This document shows positions 17,451 to 25,835 of a stretch of 64,000 nt of DNA, piece after piece. A program made the position numbers and the translations under genes. The stretch comes from Siminovitchia sediminis. GTDB lineage: Bacteria > Bacillota > Bacilli > Bacillales > Bacillaceae_C. The DNA lies in the NCBI RefSeq assembly GCF_042680885.1, contig NZ_JBHUEO010000062.1:22209-86208 (forward strand), read 5' to 3'. Below the pieces are notes generated by a model, which had not been told where the DNA came from, searched no databases, and saw only the letters and a list, made by a program, of their open reading frames with translations. Each line of letters opens with the position of its first letter. Positions within the stretch are counted from its first letter, which is position 1.

Positions 17451-17527
17451 TCTGTCTGCTTCACCCACGGCATGGAGAAAACCGCATCCGTTACATCTTT
17501 TATCAGTGCCGCAACACAAAAAATGAT
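17451..17527 (-). pseudogene. Decayed duplicate of the dus 5' end
   Basis: About 75 bases here align with dus bases 17188-17262. The words CTGCTT-ACC/TCAC, CATGG, GAAAA, CATCCGT-ACATCTT and ACAAAAAATG are kept in order. One minus-strand frame still spells KDVTDAVF where Dus has EDVTDVVF, with a one-base length change upstream. It is a fragment of a paralogous or duplicated dus, beyond function. Confidence 0.75.
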
Positions 17528-17572
17528 ATACTCCACCTTCTCATAATTGGACACATAACAAACCCTTGTAGC

Positions 17573-17603
17573 CAAAAATAAAAAGCAAGGATTTCCCTGC
17601 TTT
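17573..17603 (-). terminator. Orphan minus-strand terminator
   Basis: Nine-bp stem (AAAGCAGGG/CCTTGCTTT with one G-U) and a T-rich tail on the minus strand, but no intact minus-strand gene directly upstream. It may mark a lost gene. Confidence 0.6.
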
Positions 17604-17782
17604 AATTATGCCTATCGGTGCTTTAGCACTCTTAACAAACAACAGTCTGTTTAAACCATTATACATTTTAATATGTTCTTATAAAAAGAGCAAAAGATGA
17701 TTGATCCGGCCGAAATTTATTATATGGTCCAACGCACAATTCATTTTAAAATAACGACCTTTAAATAAAAATAAAACCTGTG

Positions 17783-17809
17783 CCTGTCGGGATTCCCGGC
17801 AGGTTTTTT
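17783..17809 (+). terminator. Plus-strand terminator/attenuator ahead of the leader peptide
   Basis: CCTGTCGGG-ATT-CCCGGCAGG followed by TTTTTT. No plus-strand gene precedes it within 7 kb. AAAACCTG at 17773-17780 can alternatively pair with CAGGTTTT (17800-17807), so an attenuation function for the downstream genes is possible. It could also end a small RNA. Confidence 0.7.
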
Positions 17810-17860
17810 GTGTAGGAAGACCCGGAGTTTTCCAAAAAACATATCCAAAGGAGGACACGA

Positions 17861-17896
17861 ATGATAAAATCAAGTAAAAAGCACTATATTTTTTAG
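17861..17896 (+). CDS. Eleven-residue leader peptide (MIKSSKKHYIF)
   Basis: ATG at 17861 has a near-perfect AAAGGAGG seven bases upstream, and the frame ends in TAG at 17896. The stop overlaps the start of the AGGGGG ribosome binding site of the next gene, so translation of one could control the other. Such mini-genes precede some antibiotic- or stress-inducible genes. No homologue is claimed; the evidence is the initiation site and position. Confidence 0.55.
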   Translation: MIKSSKKHYIF

Positions 17897-17906
17897 GGGG
17901 AAAGAG

Positions 17907-18464
17907 ATGAATTTATCAGATTTGAAGAATGAACTTGCTGTTAAAAGTAAAAATGGAATTTCATTTTTATCATCGGCTGCAGTTGTTTGGACCGTCATTA
18001 CAATCATATATTTGTTGCCGTTGGAAGTAGGTCAAAAAAATATTTTGATGCTTTTTTCTTCGGGAATCATGTTTCCATTGGCAATTGGTTTATCCAAAAT
18101 ATACAAGGTGGATTGGAAAAGTGAAGGCCTTCCTCTAAGCGATTTGGGATTAGCCTTAAATTTAGCGCAGTTGATGTACTTTCCAATCCTATTTCTGGTT
18201 TTTGTACATTTTCCTTCTGACATGGTGGCAGTCTTCGCCATTATAACAGCTGCTCATCTATACCCATACGGATGGCTGTATCAGGCAAAACCTTATTATT
18301 TCTATGCCCCGCTGATTTCTGTCTTGGTAATGATTTTAGGGTTTACAGCAGGCGGCCGGCTATGGACGATTCCTTTGCTTATGGCGGTGTCCCTTGTGTT
18401 GTTGAATGTGGCTTTATATACTGATTTTAAGAAAAAGTCGAATCTGTCCCGAATGAGTGCTTAA
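17907..18464 (+). CDS. DUF7010-like integral membrane protein
   Basis: Protein of 185 residues with about six hydrophobic helices (for example VWTVITIIYLLPL, ILMLFSSGIMFPLAIGLS, LMYFPILFLVFVHF, APLISVLVMILGF, LLMAVSLVLLNVALY) and a basic tail. It matches my memory of the DUF7010 family, which has no known function. The ATG is preceded by AGGGGG. It lies ten bases after an 11-codon leader frame and about 100 bases after an orphan terminator, suggesting conditional expression. Confidence 0.7.
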   Translation: MNLSDLKNELAVKSKNGISFLSSAAVVWTVITIIYLLPLEVGQKNILMLFSSGIMFPLAIGLSKIYKVDWKSEGLPLSDLGLALNLAQLMYFPILFLVFVHFPSDMVAVFAIITAAHLYPYGWLYQAKPYYFYAPLISVLVMILGFTAGGRLWTIPLLMAVSLVLLNVALYTDFKKKSNLSRMSA

Positions 18465-18498
18465 CTCCCAAAAGGCAGTGACCGCTGAAAGATAGATT

Positions 18499-18753
18499 TT
18501 AATGATGCAGCTGTTTGGCATACTTTATGTAATCCATGTATCTCTCAAACTTTTTATATTCATGATAAAACATGAGTGCTGCATTGTTTAAATATATTGT
18601 TTCATACTGCATGATCTGCCCACACAGATCCAGACATGCATTGAAGATGGTTTGCAGCGTTTTGCAGTTTAGTTTTTGAGTGAATAAAACTAATGAATAA
18701 AAGGTATTCCCAATGGCTGAATCAAACAGGAAATATTCTGTTGTATGAGCTAA
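18499..18753 (-). pseudogene. C-terminal remnant of an unidentified helical protein
   Basis: An open stretch of about 84 codons ends in TAA (18499-18501) and reads ...CLDLCGQIMQYETIY, LNNAALMFYHEYKKFERY, MDYIKYAKQLHH. It looks like genuine amphipathic helix-rich protein, but upstream it meets a stop (18754-18756) with no usable start or ribosome binding site. Family not recognised; likely the tail of a decayed gene. Confidence 0.5.
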
Positions 18754-18783
18754 TTAAAAATTGTGAAACTAAAGTAAAAAATA

Positions 18784-18856
18784 GCCCTTGAATGTGAAGA
18801 AAATACCAAAATCTGCTATACCAGAGGAATAAAGTTTGGTTATTCACATCGAGGGC
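18784..18856. repeat. Long imperfect hairpin (MITE-like or structured RNA)
   Basis: Outer arms GCCCTTGAATGTGAA (18784-18798) and TTCACATCGAGGGC (18843-18856) pair with few mismatches, and inner ACCAAA/TTTGGT extends the stem, leaving a loop of about 25 bases. It sits between a gene remnant and rlmCD. Short non-autonomous element or structured transcript; nothing decides between them. Confidence 0.45.
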
Positions 18857-18960
18857 ATGGAATAGGGTGCCAAGAATCACAAATTCCGTAATTCAAGCAC
18901 ATTCAAAGTAAATGAGCAAGGTATGTGGTCAAAATGTGGGCATACCTTTCATTAAAGCCC

Positions 18961-20334
18961 TTATATCAACGTTAATTGAGCAACACACTCCACGTGCACC
19001 GTCTGCGGAAACATATCCACGGGCTGCACCTGCACTGTTTTATAACCTCCGTCTTCCAGAATCCGAAGGTCTCTCGCCAAAGTAGCCGGGTTGCATGAGA
19101 CATAAACCACTTTCTTAGGTTTCATTTCAATGATGGTCTGCAGCAAGCTCTCATCGCATCCCTTTCTTGGCGGATCCACGACAAGGACATCGGCCTCTAC
19201 TCCTTCTTCATACCATTTCGGAATGACGGTTTCTGCCTCACCCACTGCAAATTCCACGTTATCGATACCGTTTAATTCAGCGTTTCGCTCCGCATCTTCA
19301 ATGGCCTCCGGGACAATTTCAACCCCATACACTTTTTTCGCACGCTGCGCCAGAAATAATGAAATGGTGCCAATCCCGCAATAGGCATCGATGACGGTCT
19401 CTTGTCCATGTAAGTCCGCATATTCTAAGGCTTTGTCATATAACACTTTGGTCTGCTCGGGGTTCACCTGATAAAAAGAGCGGGCGGAAATGGCAAATTT
19501 GACCTCTCCGATCGTATCGTAGATGTACTCTTCTCCCCACAGCACATGAGTCTGGTCGCCAAAGATAACATTCGTTCTTTTCGGATTAATGTTTTGCACG
19601 ACAGACTTCACTTCTTGAATCTCGCTCACAATTCTTTCGACCAGCTTTCTTCTGCCCGGAATATCCGGTGTCCTTGTGATCAGTACAACCATAATTTCTC
19701 CGGTCACTTTTCCAGAGCGGATCATGATGTGTCTTAACGTCCCTTTATGGTTTTTTTCGTTATAAGCTCTGATTCCAAAGTCATTACAGATGGCTTTGAC
19801 CTTTTGCAGCACCTCATCATTTTCCTCCTGCTGGATCAGACAGGCTTCCATATTAACAATTTCATGGGAGCGCTGTTTGTAAAACCCACCGACAAGGCCC
19901 CCTTCTTGCTCGCCGACGGGCACCTGGGCTTTATTCCGGTAGTGCCACGGATTTTCCATGCCCAACACAGGATGGATGTTGATATTTCCCAGCTTGCCGA
20001 TCCGGTCCATTACATCACGCACTTGTTTCTCTTTCGCCTTTAGCTGTCCCTCGTATGTGATGTGCTGCAGCTGACACCCTCCGCACTCTGCAAAAATAGG
20101 ACAGGTCGGCTCCGTGCGAAATACACTTTCTTCATATAATTCCAGCAGCCTGCCAAATCCGTAGCCTTTGTTTAGCTTGGTCACCCTGATTTTTCCCTTT
20201 TCGCCCGGCAAAGCGTTGCCGACAAATAACGGATAACCGTCTACTTTGGCAACACCCTTCCCGTCATGGGTTAAATCTTCAAAAATTACATCAATCTCAT
20301 CATTCTTTCGAATAGGCACCATTTGTTTACTCAT
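18961..20334 (-). CDS. rlmCD: 23S rRNA (uracil-5-)-methyltransferase RlmCD/RumA-type
   Basis: SAM-dependent enzyme of 457 residues that makes m5U in 23S rRNA (U747/U1939 by family knowledge). It has an N-terminal TRAM domain (about 5-60), iron-sulphur cysteines CPIFAECGGC with a fourth in MEACLIQ, SAM motif DAYCGIGTISLFLA, DPPRKGC and catalytic cysteine in VSCNPATLARD. The ATG at 20334 has GGAAG six bases before it; a longer frame begins MIWYNQ but has no site. B. subtilis YefA occupies the equivalent place after dagK. An AAGGTATG/CATACCTT hairpin at 18918-18948 may end the transcript. Confidence 0.93.
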   Translation of the reverse strand: MSKQMVPIRKNDEIDVIFEDLTHDGKGVAKVDGYPLFVGNALPGEKGKIRVTKLNKGYGFGRLLELYEESVFRTEPTCPIFAECGGCQLQHITYEGQLKAKEKQVRDVMDRIGKLGNINIHPVLGMENPWHYRNKAQVPVGEQEGGLVGGFYKQRSHEIVNMEACLIQQEENDEVLQKVKAICNDFGIRAYNEKNHKGTLRHIMIRSGKVTGEIMVVLITRTPDIPGRRKLVERIVSEIQEVKSVVQNINPKRTNVIFGDQTHVLWGEEYIYDTIGEVKFAISARSFYQVNPEQTKVLYDKALEYADLHGQETVIDAYCGIGTISLFLAQRAKKVYGVEIVPEAIEDAERNAELNGIDNVEFAVGEAETVIPKWYEEGVEADVLVVDPPRKGCDESLLQTIIEMKPKKVVYVSCNPATLARDLRILEDGGYKTVQVQPVDMFPQTVHVECVAQLTLI

Positions 20335-20424
20335 TGTTTTCTTCCTTTTCTTGGCTGTTTTGCTTGTTTGATTGTACCATATCAATGATATAAAAATAAG
20401 GAAGGCCCGCGCCTTCCTATCCTA

Positions 20425-21132
20425 TTAAAGCTGTTTATCCCATTCCTGCAGCAACTCACCAATTTTACGGCCATGAATGGTTTCGTCCGCGTAGATGTCC
20501 AGGTCAGTAGGTTCCATGTTGACAATCACAAGATACGCTCCATTTTGCTTGGCAATTAACGGAAACTGATTGGCCGGGGTCACACTCAATGAAGAGCCCA
20601 AAACAATAAATAAATCGGCCTTCTCACTTTCTTCCGCTGCCTGCATGACTGCATCTTCAGGCAACATTTCTCCAAACAGCACGACTGACGGCCGCAGCTT
20701 TCCGCCGCAATCACATGTGTACTGTTCACTTGCGTACGTGGAGTTATCGTATCTTTTTCCGCATGATTGACAATGGACCTTTTGCAAAGTTCCGTGCAAC
20801 TCCGCCACTTTCTCACTGCCCGCTTCCTTATGGAAGCCATCCACATTTTGTGTAATAATACTTTTGATCATTCCTTTCTTTTCCCACTTTGCTAGAATCT
20901 CATGCCCAGCGTGAGGCTTACAGTCTCGCAGGCCCAGAACACGATGACGGTAAAAATCAAAAAACTTTTCCACGTCACGATTGAGCGCTTCCACACTTGC
21001 TATACGGCTCGGATCTTCTTGTTCCCATAGACCTTCTGAAGAACGAAAATCCGGCAGACCGCTTTCTGTCGACATTCCAGCACCTGTTAATATAACAATA
21101 TAGTTTGATTCTTTTATCTTATTCAGCAGCAT
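20425..21132 (-). CDS. srtN: NAD-dependent protein deacetylase (sirtuin, SrtN/CobB-type)
   Basis: Class-III deacylase of about 235 residues. NAD-binding GAGMSTESGLPDFR is at 17-30, TQNVDGFH and the catalytic His in ELHGT follow, then the zinc site CQSC...CDC. The second cysteine pair is C-x-C instead of the usual C-x2-C. GSSLSV closes the NAD pocket. The ATG at 21132 has AAGGAG eleven bases upstream; GTG 21144 overlaps that site and is less likely. It removes acyl groups from lysines, classically on acetyl-CoA synthetase. Confidence 0.92.
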   Translation of the reverse strand: MLLNKIKESNYIVILTGAGMSTESGLPDFRSSEGLWEQEDPSRIASVEALNRDVEKFFDFYRHRVLGLRDCKPHAGHEILAKWEKKGMIKSIITQNVDGFHKEAGSEKVAELHGTLQKVHCQSCGKRYDNSTYASEQYTCDCGGKLRPSVVLFGEMLPEDAVMQAAEESEKADLFIVLGSSLSVTPANQFPLIAKQNGAYLVIVNMEPTDLDIYADETIHGRKIGELLQEWDKQL

Positions 21133-21354
21133 GAGTCCAGGCACTCCTTTTTGCCTCAGTATAACATCAAACCAATAGGCTTAACACACTCATGGATAGG
21201 GAGCTCGTTCTCATCAAGCCCTTCGTACATCTTGAGCTGTAAGAACTGATAAAAAGTAGAAAGGCTGCCATATAGGCTCTGATTCGTTTCCCTTAAACAG
21301 CGTTGGATATATATATCCTGAAGGCTCCTCTACCAGAATAAATGCTTTCTTATT

Positions 21355-21846
21355 TTACACTTCCTCCGTAGGAGTTGGCTCTGCATATCCCTCTTTATAT
21401 TGCTCATCGATCATTTGGCGGATTTCCTTGACAGACCTTCCATCTTGATAATCATTGATCGACTGGGCAGCAATTTCCAGGCATACGATACATTTCGTGC
21501 CATGATCATCCCACACGACACTGCCATCCTCTTTATTTTCATGAACAAAGCAGTCATAGTTGTCTTTATGTCCTACCGATTCTCCGCAGCCGCAGTAGCA
21601 AGGCATTTTTTCCAACAGTTCAGCATTCAAGGCAGCAGCCTGGTAAATGATTTTCATATCTTCCGGCTTGTCATGAAGAAATGAAGGCCATTCCTGCAAT
21701 CCGGTTGTTTCCTCCCTTATAGCCCCATGAATCACGGCCTCTTCTCCAAGTTGTTCTTCAGCATGCTTATGTTCATTACTGGAACAGGCAGCAAGTATCA
21801 TTTGCACTGTGACTAAAATAACGAGAAGTTTTTTCAATCTGAACAA
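21355..21846 (-). CDS. PCYCGC-motif lipoprotein
   Basis: Predicted lipoprotein of 163 residues: basic start MFRLKKLL, hydrophobic core, and lipobox ILAAC with the lipidated cysteine near residue 21. The body carries the family signature PCYCGCGESVGHKDNYDCFV plus a further CIVC, giving a cysteine-rich, possibly metal-binding module on the outer face of the membrane. Function of the family is unknown to me. Convergent with nothing; likely monocistronic. Confidence 0.85.
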   Translation of the reverse strand: MFRLKKLLVILVTVQMILAACSSNEHKHAEEQLGEEAVIHGAIREETTGLQEWPSFLHDKPEDMKIIYQAAALNAELLEKMPCYCGCGESVGHKDNYDCFVHENKEDGSVVWDDHGTKCIVCLEIAAQSINDYQDGRSVKEIRQMIDEQYKEGYAEPTPTEEV

Positions 21847-22017
21847 CTTCCTTTCTCATGTTATCTACAAAATTAGTGTACTTTTAGCAACTTTGAAACT
21901 CAATACGAAATTTGACGCCTTTCCGACATGACTGTGAACCTGCATCCAGTTTCCCAATAAAACTGCGGATTCGCTCGAATTATGGTAAAATGTACTTCAA
22001 ATGGGAGGTACAAATGG

Positions 22018-22317
22018 ATGCTTGGCTTGACACTATTGATTTTTTCATTGATTCTCGTCATTGTTTTGGCGTTTTTGGGAGTAAAATATACCCACAAACA
22101 TGCGCAAGCAGATCCAAAAAAGAAATTTAAAGCAGCGAAATATTTGCTGATCCTAGGGTCCATACTTGGGGGCGGCTACCTTTTATTCGCCAAAAATTTT
22201 TCTTCCAATATAGATATTGTCATTTCATGGATCCTGCTGGCTTCTGGGTGTTTCTTTGCTGCAGGGCTGGCATTTTTTACGGGATATCATCAAGAAAATT
22301 TCAATCAGAGAAAGTAG
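22018..22317 (+). CDS. Small three-helix membrane protein of unknown function
   Basis: Protein of 99 residues with hydrophobic segments MLGLTLLIFSLILVIVLAFL, YLLILGSILGGGYLLF and IVISWILLASGCFFAAGLAF, separated by a charged HKHAQADPKKKFKAAK loop. The ATG at 22018 has GGAGG nine bases upstream. A longer reading from 21982 has no site. Family not recognised. Followed within eight bases by a GNAT gene, so probably one operon. Confidence 0.7.
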   Translation: MLGLTLLIFSLILVIVLAFLGVKYTHKHAQADPKKKFKAAKYLLILGSILGGGYLLFAKNFSSNIDIVISWILLASGCFFAAGLAFFTGYHQENFNQRK

Positions 22318-22324
22318 GATGGAC

Positions 22325-22819
22325 ATGAAGATCAGGCATATTCAACTGGAGGATGCCGAACAGTTTTCCAACTTGATTTTAAGCGTAGACTCCTCCAATA
22401 TGATGGTATATGAACCAGGTGAAAGGAAAACCAGTACAGAACTAGAAGAACAGCAAATTGAAAAAGTTCTCCTGCAGCCCAATTCAACGATTATTGTTGC
22501 AGAAGAAGATGACCGATTAATCGGATTTTGTACAGTGTTAGGCGGAGAGTCTTCTCGTACCCAGCATGCTGCCCGAATTTCCGTTGGGGTCACAGAGGAA
22601 CATCGCGAGAAAGGTGTAGCTACTCGTCTATTAAAAGAGGCCATCCACTGGGGAAAAGAAGCAGGATTAACCCGTCTAAGTGTGAGTGTGATGAAACATA
22701 ATGAAAGAGCTTTCGGCCTTTATACGAAAATGGGTTTTCAGGTAGAAGGGGAAAAAATTGGATCGCTGATGATTAATGGCCAGCCTGTTGACGAGTTTTA
22801 TTTATATAAACTGCTGTAG
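22325..22819 (+). CDS. GNAT-family N-acetyltransferase
   Basis: Acetyl-CoA-dependent acetyltransferase of about 164 residues. Motif A reads ISVGVTEEHREKGVATRLL, then HWGKEAGLTRLSVSVMKHNERAFGLYTKMGF, the standard GNAT ending that binds CoA. The start is ATG 22325 (AGTAGG six bases upstream) or ATG 22319. Substrate unknown; it resembles protein/amine acetylases of the RimI-like branch. Second gene after the small membrane protein. Confidence 0.85.
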   Translation: MKIRHIQLEDAEQFSNLILSVDSSNMMVYEPGERKTSTELEEQQIEKVLLQPNSTIIVAEEDDRLIGFCTVLGGESSRTQHAARISVGVTEEHREKGVATRLLKEAIHWGKEAGLTRLSVSVMKHNERAFGLYTKMGFQVEGEKIGSLMINGQPVDEFYLYKLL

Positions 22820-22852
22820 GATTTTTTCATGATTTCCCTATAAAAAGAATAA

Positions 22853-22874
22853 CCGTCATCCACTTGGGTGACGG
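22853..22874. terminator. Bidirectional terminator between GNAT and dagK
   Basis: CCGTCA/TGACGG hairpin (22853-22858, 22869-22874) with T-rich sequence on both sides, between convergent genes. Confidence 0.75.
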
Positions 22875-22880
22875 CCTGTT

Positions 22881-23792
22881 TTATACTTTATCTTGAGGAC
22901 GAATACGGTCGATGGGAACGAACACTTCCAGATGACGGTATAAATTATAGAATTCCACTGGCAGCAATCCGCCGTATTCACCATCGATATTCAATTGAAC
23001 TTTTTCTTTGGATTTCACTTTAATATGATTGGCTTTAGTATAGATGACGTGTGGATCATCAATATGTTCACCCCTTAAGGCCAGTGTAGCCACCCGGATG
23101 AATTCAGCCAGATTGGTCTTTTTTAATATGAGCAAAGAAAACAACCCATCATTGATGGATGCATCCGGCGCAAGCTTTTCAAACCCCCCGACTGAGTTTG
23201 TCAGACCTACAAGAAACAGCATGATTTCCCCTTCAAATAGTTTGCCGTCGTATTCAATACTTACTTCTGTTGCTCTGATCGATGGCAGCATCTCTATCCC
23301 TTTTAAGTAATAGGCCAACTGTCCCAGCACAGTTTTCATTTTGACAGGCACTTCATATGTGAGCTCAGTCAATTTTCCACCGCCGGCGATGTTGATAAAG
23401 TAACTGTCATTCATTCGCCCAATATCTACTGGAATAGTATCTCCCTTAATGATGACATCTACTGCCGCATCAATATCCCTTGGAATATGTAATGCCCTGG
23501 CAAAATCATTCGTTGTTCCTGTTGGAATAATGCCGATCTTCGGACGATACTCCTGTTCTGCCAATCCGTTGATCACTTCATTGATCGTGCCGTCTCCGCC
23601 GGAACAGATCAATACATCATATTTTCTCTCGACTGCGGTGCGGGCAGCCAGTGTCGCATCACCAGCCCCTGTGGTTGCATGGCAGGACGCTTCGTAACCG
23701 GCTTTCTCCAATTTTTGTAAAACATCAGCGATGTGCCGCCGAAATATTTCTCTGCCGGATGTCGGGTTATAAATGATTCGTGCTCTTTTCAA
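22881..23792 (-). CDS. dagK: Diacylglycerol kinase DgkB/DagK
   Basis: Soluble lipid kinase of 303 residues that returns diacylglycerol, produced by lipoteichoic acid synthesis, to phosphatidic acid. NPTSGRE opens the ATP domain and SGGDGT is at 64-69, the catalytic signature of the DAGK family; PTGTTNDFARAL follows. The start is TTG 23792 (AAGGAT upstream), matching MKRARIIYNP of B. subtilis. Chromosomal neighbours (rlmCD, gatCAB) are those of B. subtilis yerQ. Confidence 0.95.
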   Translation of the reverse strand: MKRARIIYNPTSGREIFRRHIADVLQKLEKAGYEASCHATTGAGDATLAARTAVERKYDVLICSGGDGTINEVINGLAEQEYRPKIGIIPTGTTNDFARALHIPRDIDAAVDVIIKGDTIPVDIGRMNDSYFINIAGGGKLTELTYEVPVKMKTVLGQLAYYLKGIEMLPSIRATEVSIEYDGKLFEGEIMLFLVGLTNSVGGFEKLAPDASINDGLFSLLILKKTNLAEFIRVATLALRGEHIDDPHVIYTKANHIKVKSKEKVQLNIDGEYGGLLPVEFYNLYRHLEVFVPIDRIRPQDKV

Positions 23793-23865
23793 TTTAAATC
23801 ATCATCCTTCAAGCTATCAAGTCAAAATAAGTCTCCATTTAATAATCATACCTTTTTATCACTTT

Positions 23866-24756
23866 TTAGTCTACTTCTACTATATGGGCATGATTGACGG
23901 TCATGGTTGAGGTTCCTTTGCCGAAGGAGATGTGTCCGGACTTAAGGCCTTGTTCAGTTAGATTCTTAACATCTTTCCAGGCCCCTTCCAATTCATAGAC
24001 ATGACGGGCTTCAATTTCCGTATCGGTCTGATCATCCGTTTCAATGGTTACCATGCCCGGTGTATCGATGGACCAGTTGCTTTTCAATTCCCGGGGTTTA
24101 AACGTTAAATGACTTTCACTTCCTTTGATTTCTAGTTGTTTATTTGCAGGGATGAGCAAAGTCGCGTCTGCATCGTTATAATGATTGAGAAACCTTTGAT
24201 GAGGGAGTTCTTTCAACTTGACGAAGAGCGTATCACCCTTCTTCTCTGAAAGTATATAATCCGAGACGTTTTCTATCAGTGGTTGATCACCAACCGTTTC
24301 TTCCTGATAGGTACCAAATAATGAGACGGTCTTTGCCTCTGTACTTTCAATCGTTAGGGGAAACGATCCCGATTCGACGACAATCCGGCTAATTCCGTTT
24401 AATGAGCGTTCTTCGTATGAAGGAAGATCCATCGTCCGGACTTCGGCCTTCACTGCTTGACCTGCCAAGTCCAACAATCCACTCGTACTCAGCATGGTCA
24501 TCACCAACCCGCAAGTTCCAATGACAGTGATAAAAATAATGCTGATAAAATCATATTCAATGGTCTTTTTTTCTTTTTTGAATACTGTTAAATAAACAAT
24601 TATCTCAGCACCAAGAATGATAAAAATGATCGGCCACCAAGATAGAAGAGCAACATTCGTGTCCCCCCACTTAAAAATCTGTGACAGCAAAAGAACAACG
24701 CCGAGGAGCAAAAGGGCAGCCCCCATTGAAAAAGAACCGACTCTCCATGTCCTCAT
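23866..24756 (-). CDS. Membrane protein with N-terminal helices and C-terminal beta-rich domain, last gene of the ECF operon
   Basis: Protein of 296 residues: three hydrophobic segments in the first ~110 residues (MGAALLLLGVVLLLSQIF, WWPIIFIILGAEIIVYLTVF, ISIIFITVIGTCGLVMTML), then a long domain with regular beta pattern (LNGISRIVVESGSFPLTIEST...) resembling LiaF-type or putative-adhesin (DUF4097-like) domains, presumably outside the cell. Its ATG overlaps the stop of the TM2 gene by four bases. It probably serves as an envelope sensor or protector in the sigma regulon; that is inference. Confidence 0.75.
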   Translation of the reverse strand: MRTWRVGSFSMGAALLLLGVVLLLSQIFKWGDTNVALLSWWPIIFIILGAEIIVYLTVFKKEKKTIEYDFISIIFITVIGTCGLVMTMLSTSGLLDLAGQAVKAEVRTMDLPSYEERSLNGISRIVVESGSFPLTIESTEAKTVSLFGTYQEETVGDQPLIENVSDYILSEKKGDTLFVKLKELPHQRFLNHYNDADATLLIPANKQLEIKGSESHLTFKPRELKSNWSIDTPGMVTIETDDQTDTEIEARHVYELEGAWKDVKNLTEQGLKSGHISFGKGTSTMTVNHAHIVEVD

Positions 24757-25835
24757 GTTTCTTCACCCTCCCTGTTTGAAGTTGTTTTCTTACCTGCCAA
24801 AAGCTTGATGCCTCCGCCAATCAAAATGACACAAATCAAAGCAGGCTGGATATACGATTGAACAATAAAATGAACATTGATTTGGTAATGGCTCTGCAAG
24901 TAAGGTTCTGCCATCGGGAGAAAAACATCTGTCCCCAGGTAGTAGATTCCCATTGCTATTAAGCCGATCCCCATCCATTTCTGATGGTTCATCAAGTAAG
25001 TGATCACAGGCTCATCCTCCACTTCTCCGCTTTCATATTGGGAAGCCTTTTGCAGTCCGTCAAAAAAACTATAGAACCAAAGGATCGGTACTACAAAAAG
25101 AAAAATCCCCAGTCGCAAAACATCAAGAATATAGATAGACAATAAGAAGCCAGCCATCAATTGGATACCGCGTCTCTGCAATCCAAGGTATAAATGACCG
25201 GCACCCGGTACGATGGACAGTAACGTGGCGATGGATTTGCTCTTTCTGTCATCGGGCCTTTTGTTTTGTAAATCTTCAAGGACTGTCCGGTCCTCTAATG
25301 TTTCCCCTTTAGATTTGCGGTCCAGCAGCTGCATGACATCAAAAAAACCGTAAATCCAAATGATGGGCAGCGATGCAAGAAATACAAGGAATTCGGATCT
25401 CCCTGTCATCATGGTGACAAACAAAATCATGACGCCCAGTCCCAAGAAAACTGCAAGCATAGTGATTCCACGGTATACCAACCCTAATTGCAAATGGCCA
25501 AGCCCTGGAATAATAGAAAGAACAATTGTGAAGAAGCGCTCAGAATCCGGATTTTTTTCAACGGCCGCTCCTTCGTCCGGTTCGCCGGTTCGATTATACA
25601 GCTTTGACGCAGTCATCACTGTATCAATGAAATTAATAAGATACATCAGAAGCCCTCCTAAAGCGAAGACCAGAAAAAAATTAAAGCCTGTTATGAATAC
25701 AACAGCTGCCGACAAGGCCGGAATTCCGATAACAACAGTTGTATAAAATAGCCCGCGCATGACTTTCCCCAGATACATCAATCCGCCGCCTGGAAAAAAA
25801 GCCAGCAAAAACGCAATCATCGGATTTTTATTCAT
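24753..25835 (-). CDS. Membrane protein with three TM2-like modules
   Basis: Polytopic protein of 360 residues containing three repeated TM2-type modules headed by PGGGLMYLG (15-23), PGLGHLQLG (110-118) and PGAGHLYLG (210-218), each followed by an RG turn and a second helix. Charged linkers lie between, and two further helices end the protein. The start is ATG 25835 with GGGAGG upstream, overlapping the anti-sigma gene by eight bases. Function unknown. Position between anti-sigma and a LiaF-like protein points to envelope-stress signalling. Confidence 0.8.
   Translation of the reverse strand: MNKNPMIAFLLAFFPGGGLMYLGKVMRGLFYTTVVIGIPALSAAVVFITGFNFFLVFALGGLLMYLINFIDTVMTASKLYNRTGEPDEGAAVEKNPDSERFFTIVLSIIPGLGHLQLGLVYRGITMLAVFLGLGVMILFVTMMTGRSEFLVFLASLPIIWIYGFFDVMQLLDRKSKGETLEDRTVLEDLQNKRPDDRKSKSIATLLSIVPGAGHLYLGLQRRGIQLMAGFLLSIYILDVLRLGIFLFVVPILWFYSFFDGLQKASQYESGEVEDEPVITYLMNHQKWMGIGLIAMGIYYLGTDVFLPMAEPYLQSHYQINVHFIVQSYIQPALICVILIGGGIKLLAGKKTTSNREGEET

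Noticed and set aside
17783..17809. T-box leader before the membrane protein gene
   Set aside because: No T-box consensus or specifier stem upstream; only a simple hairpin.
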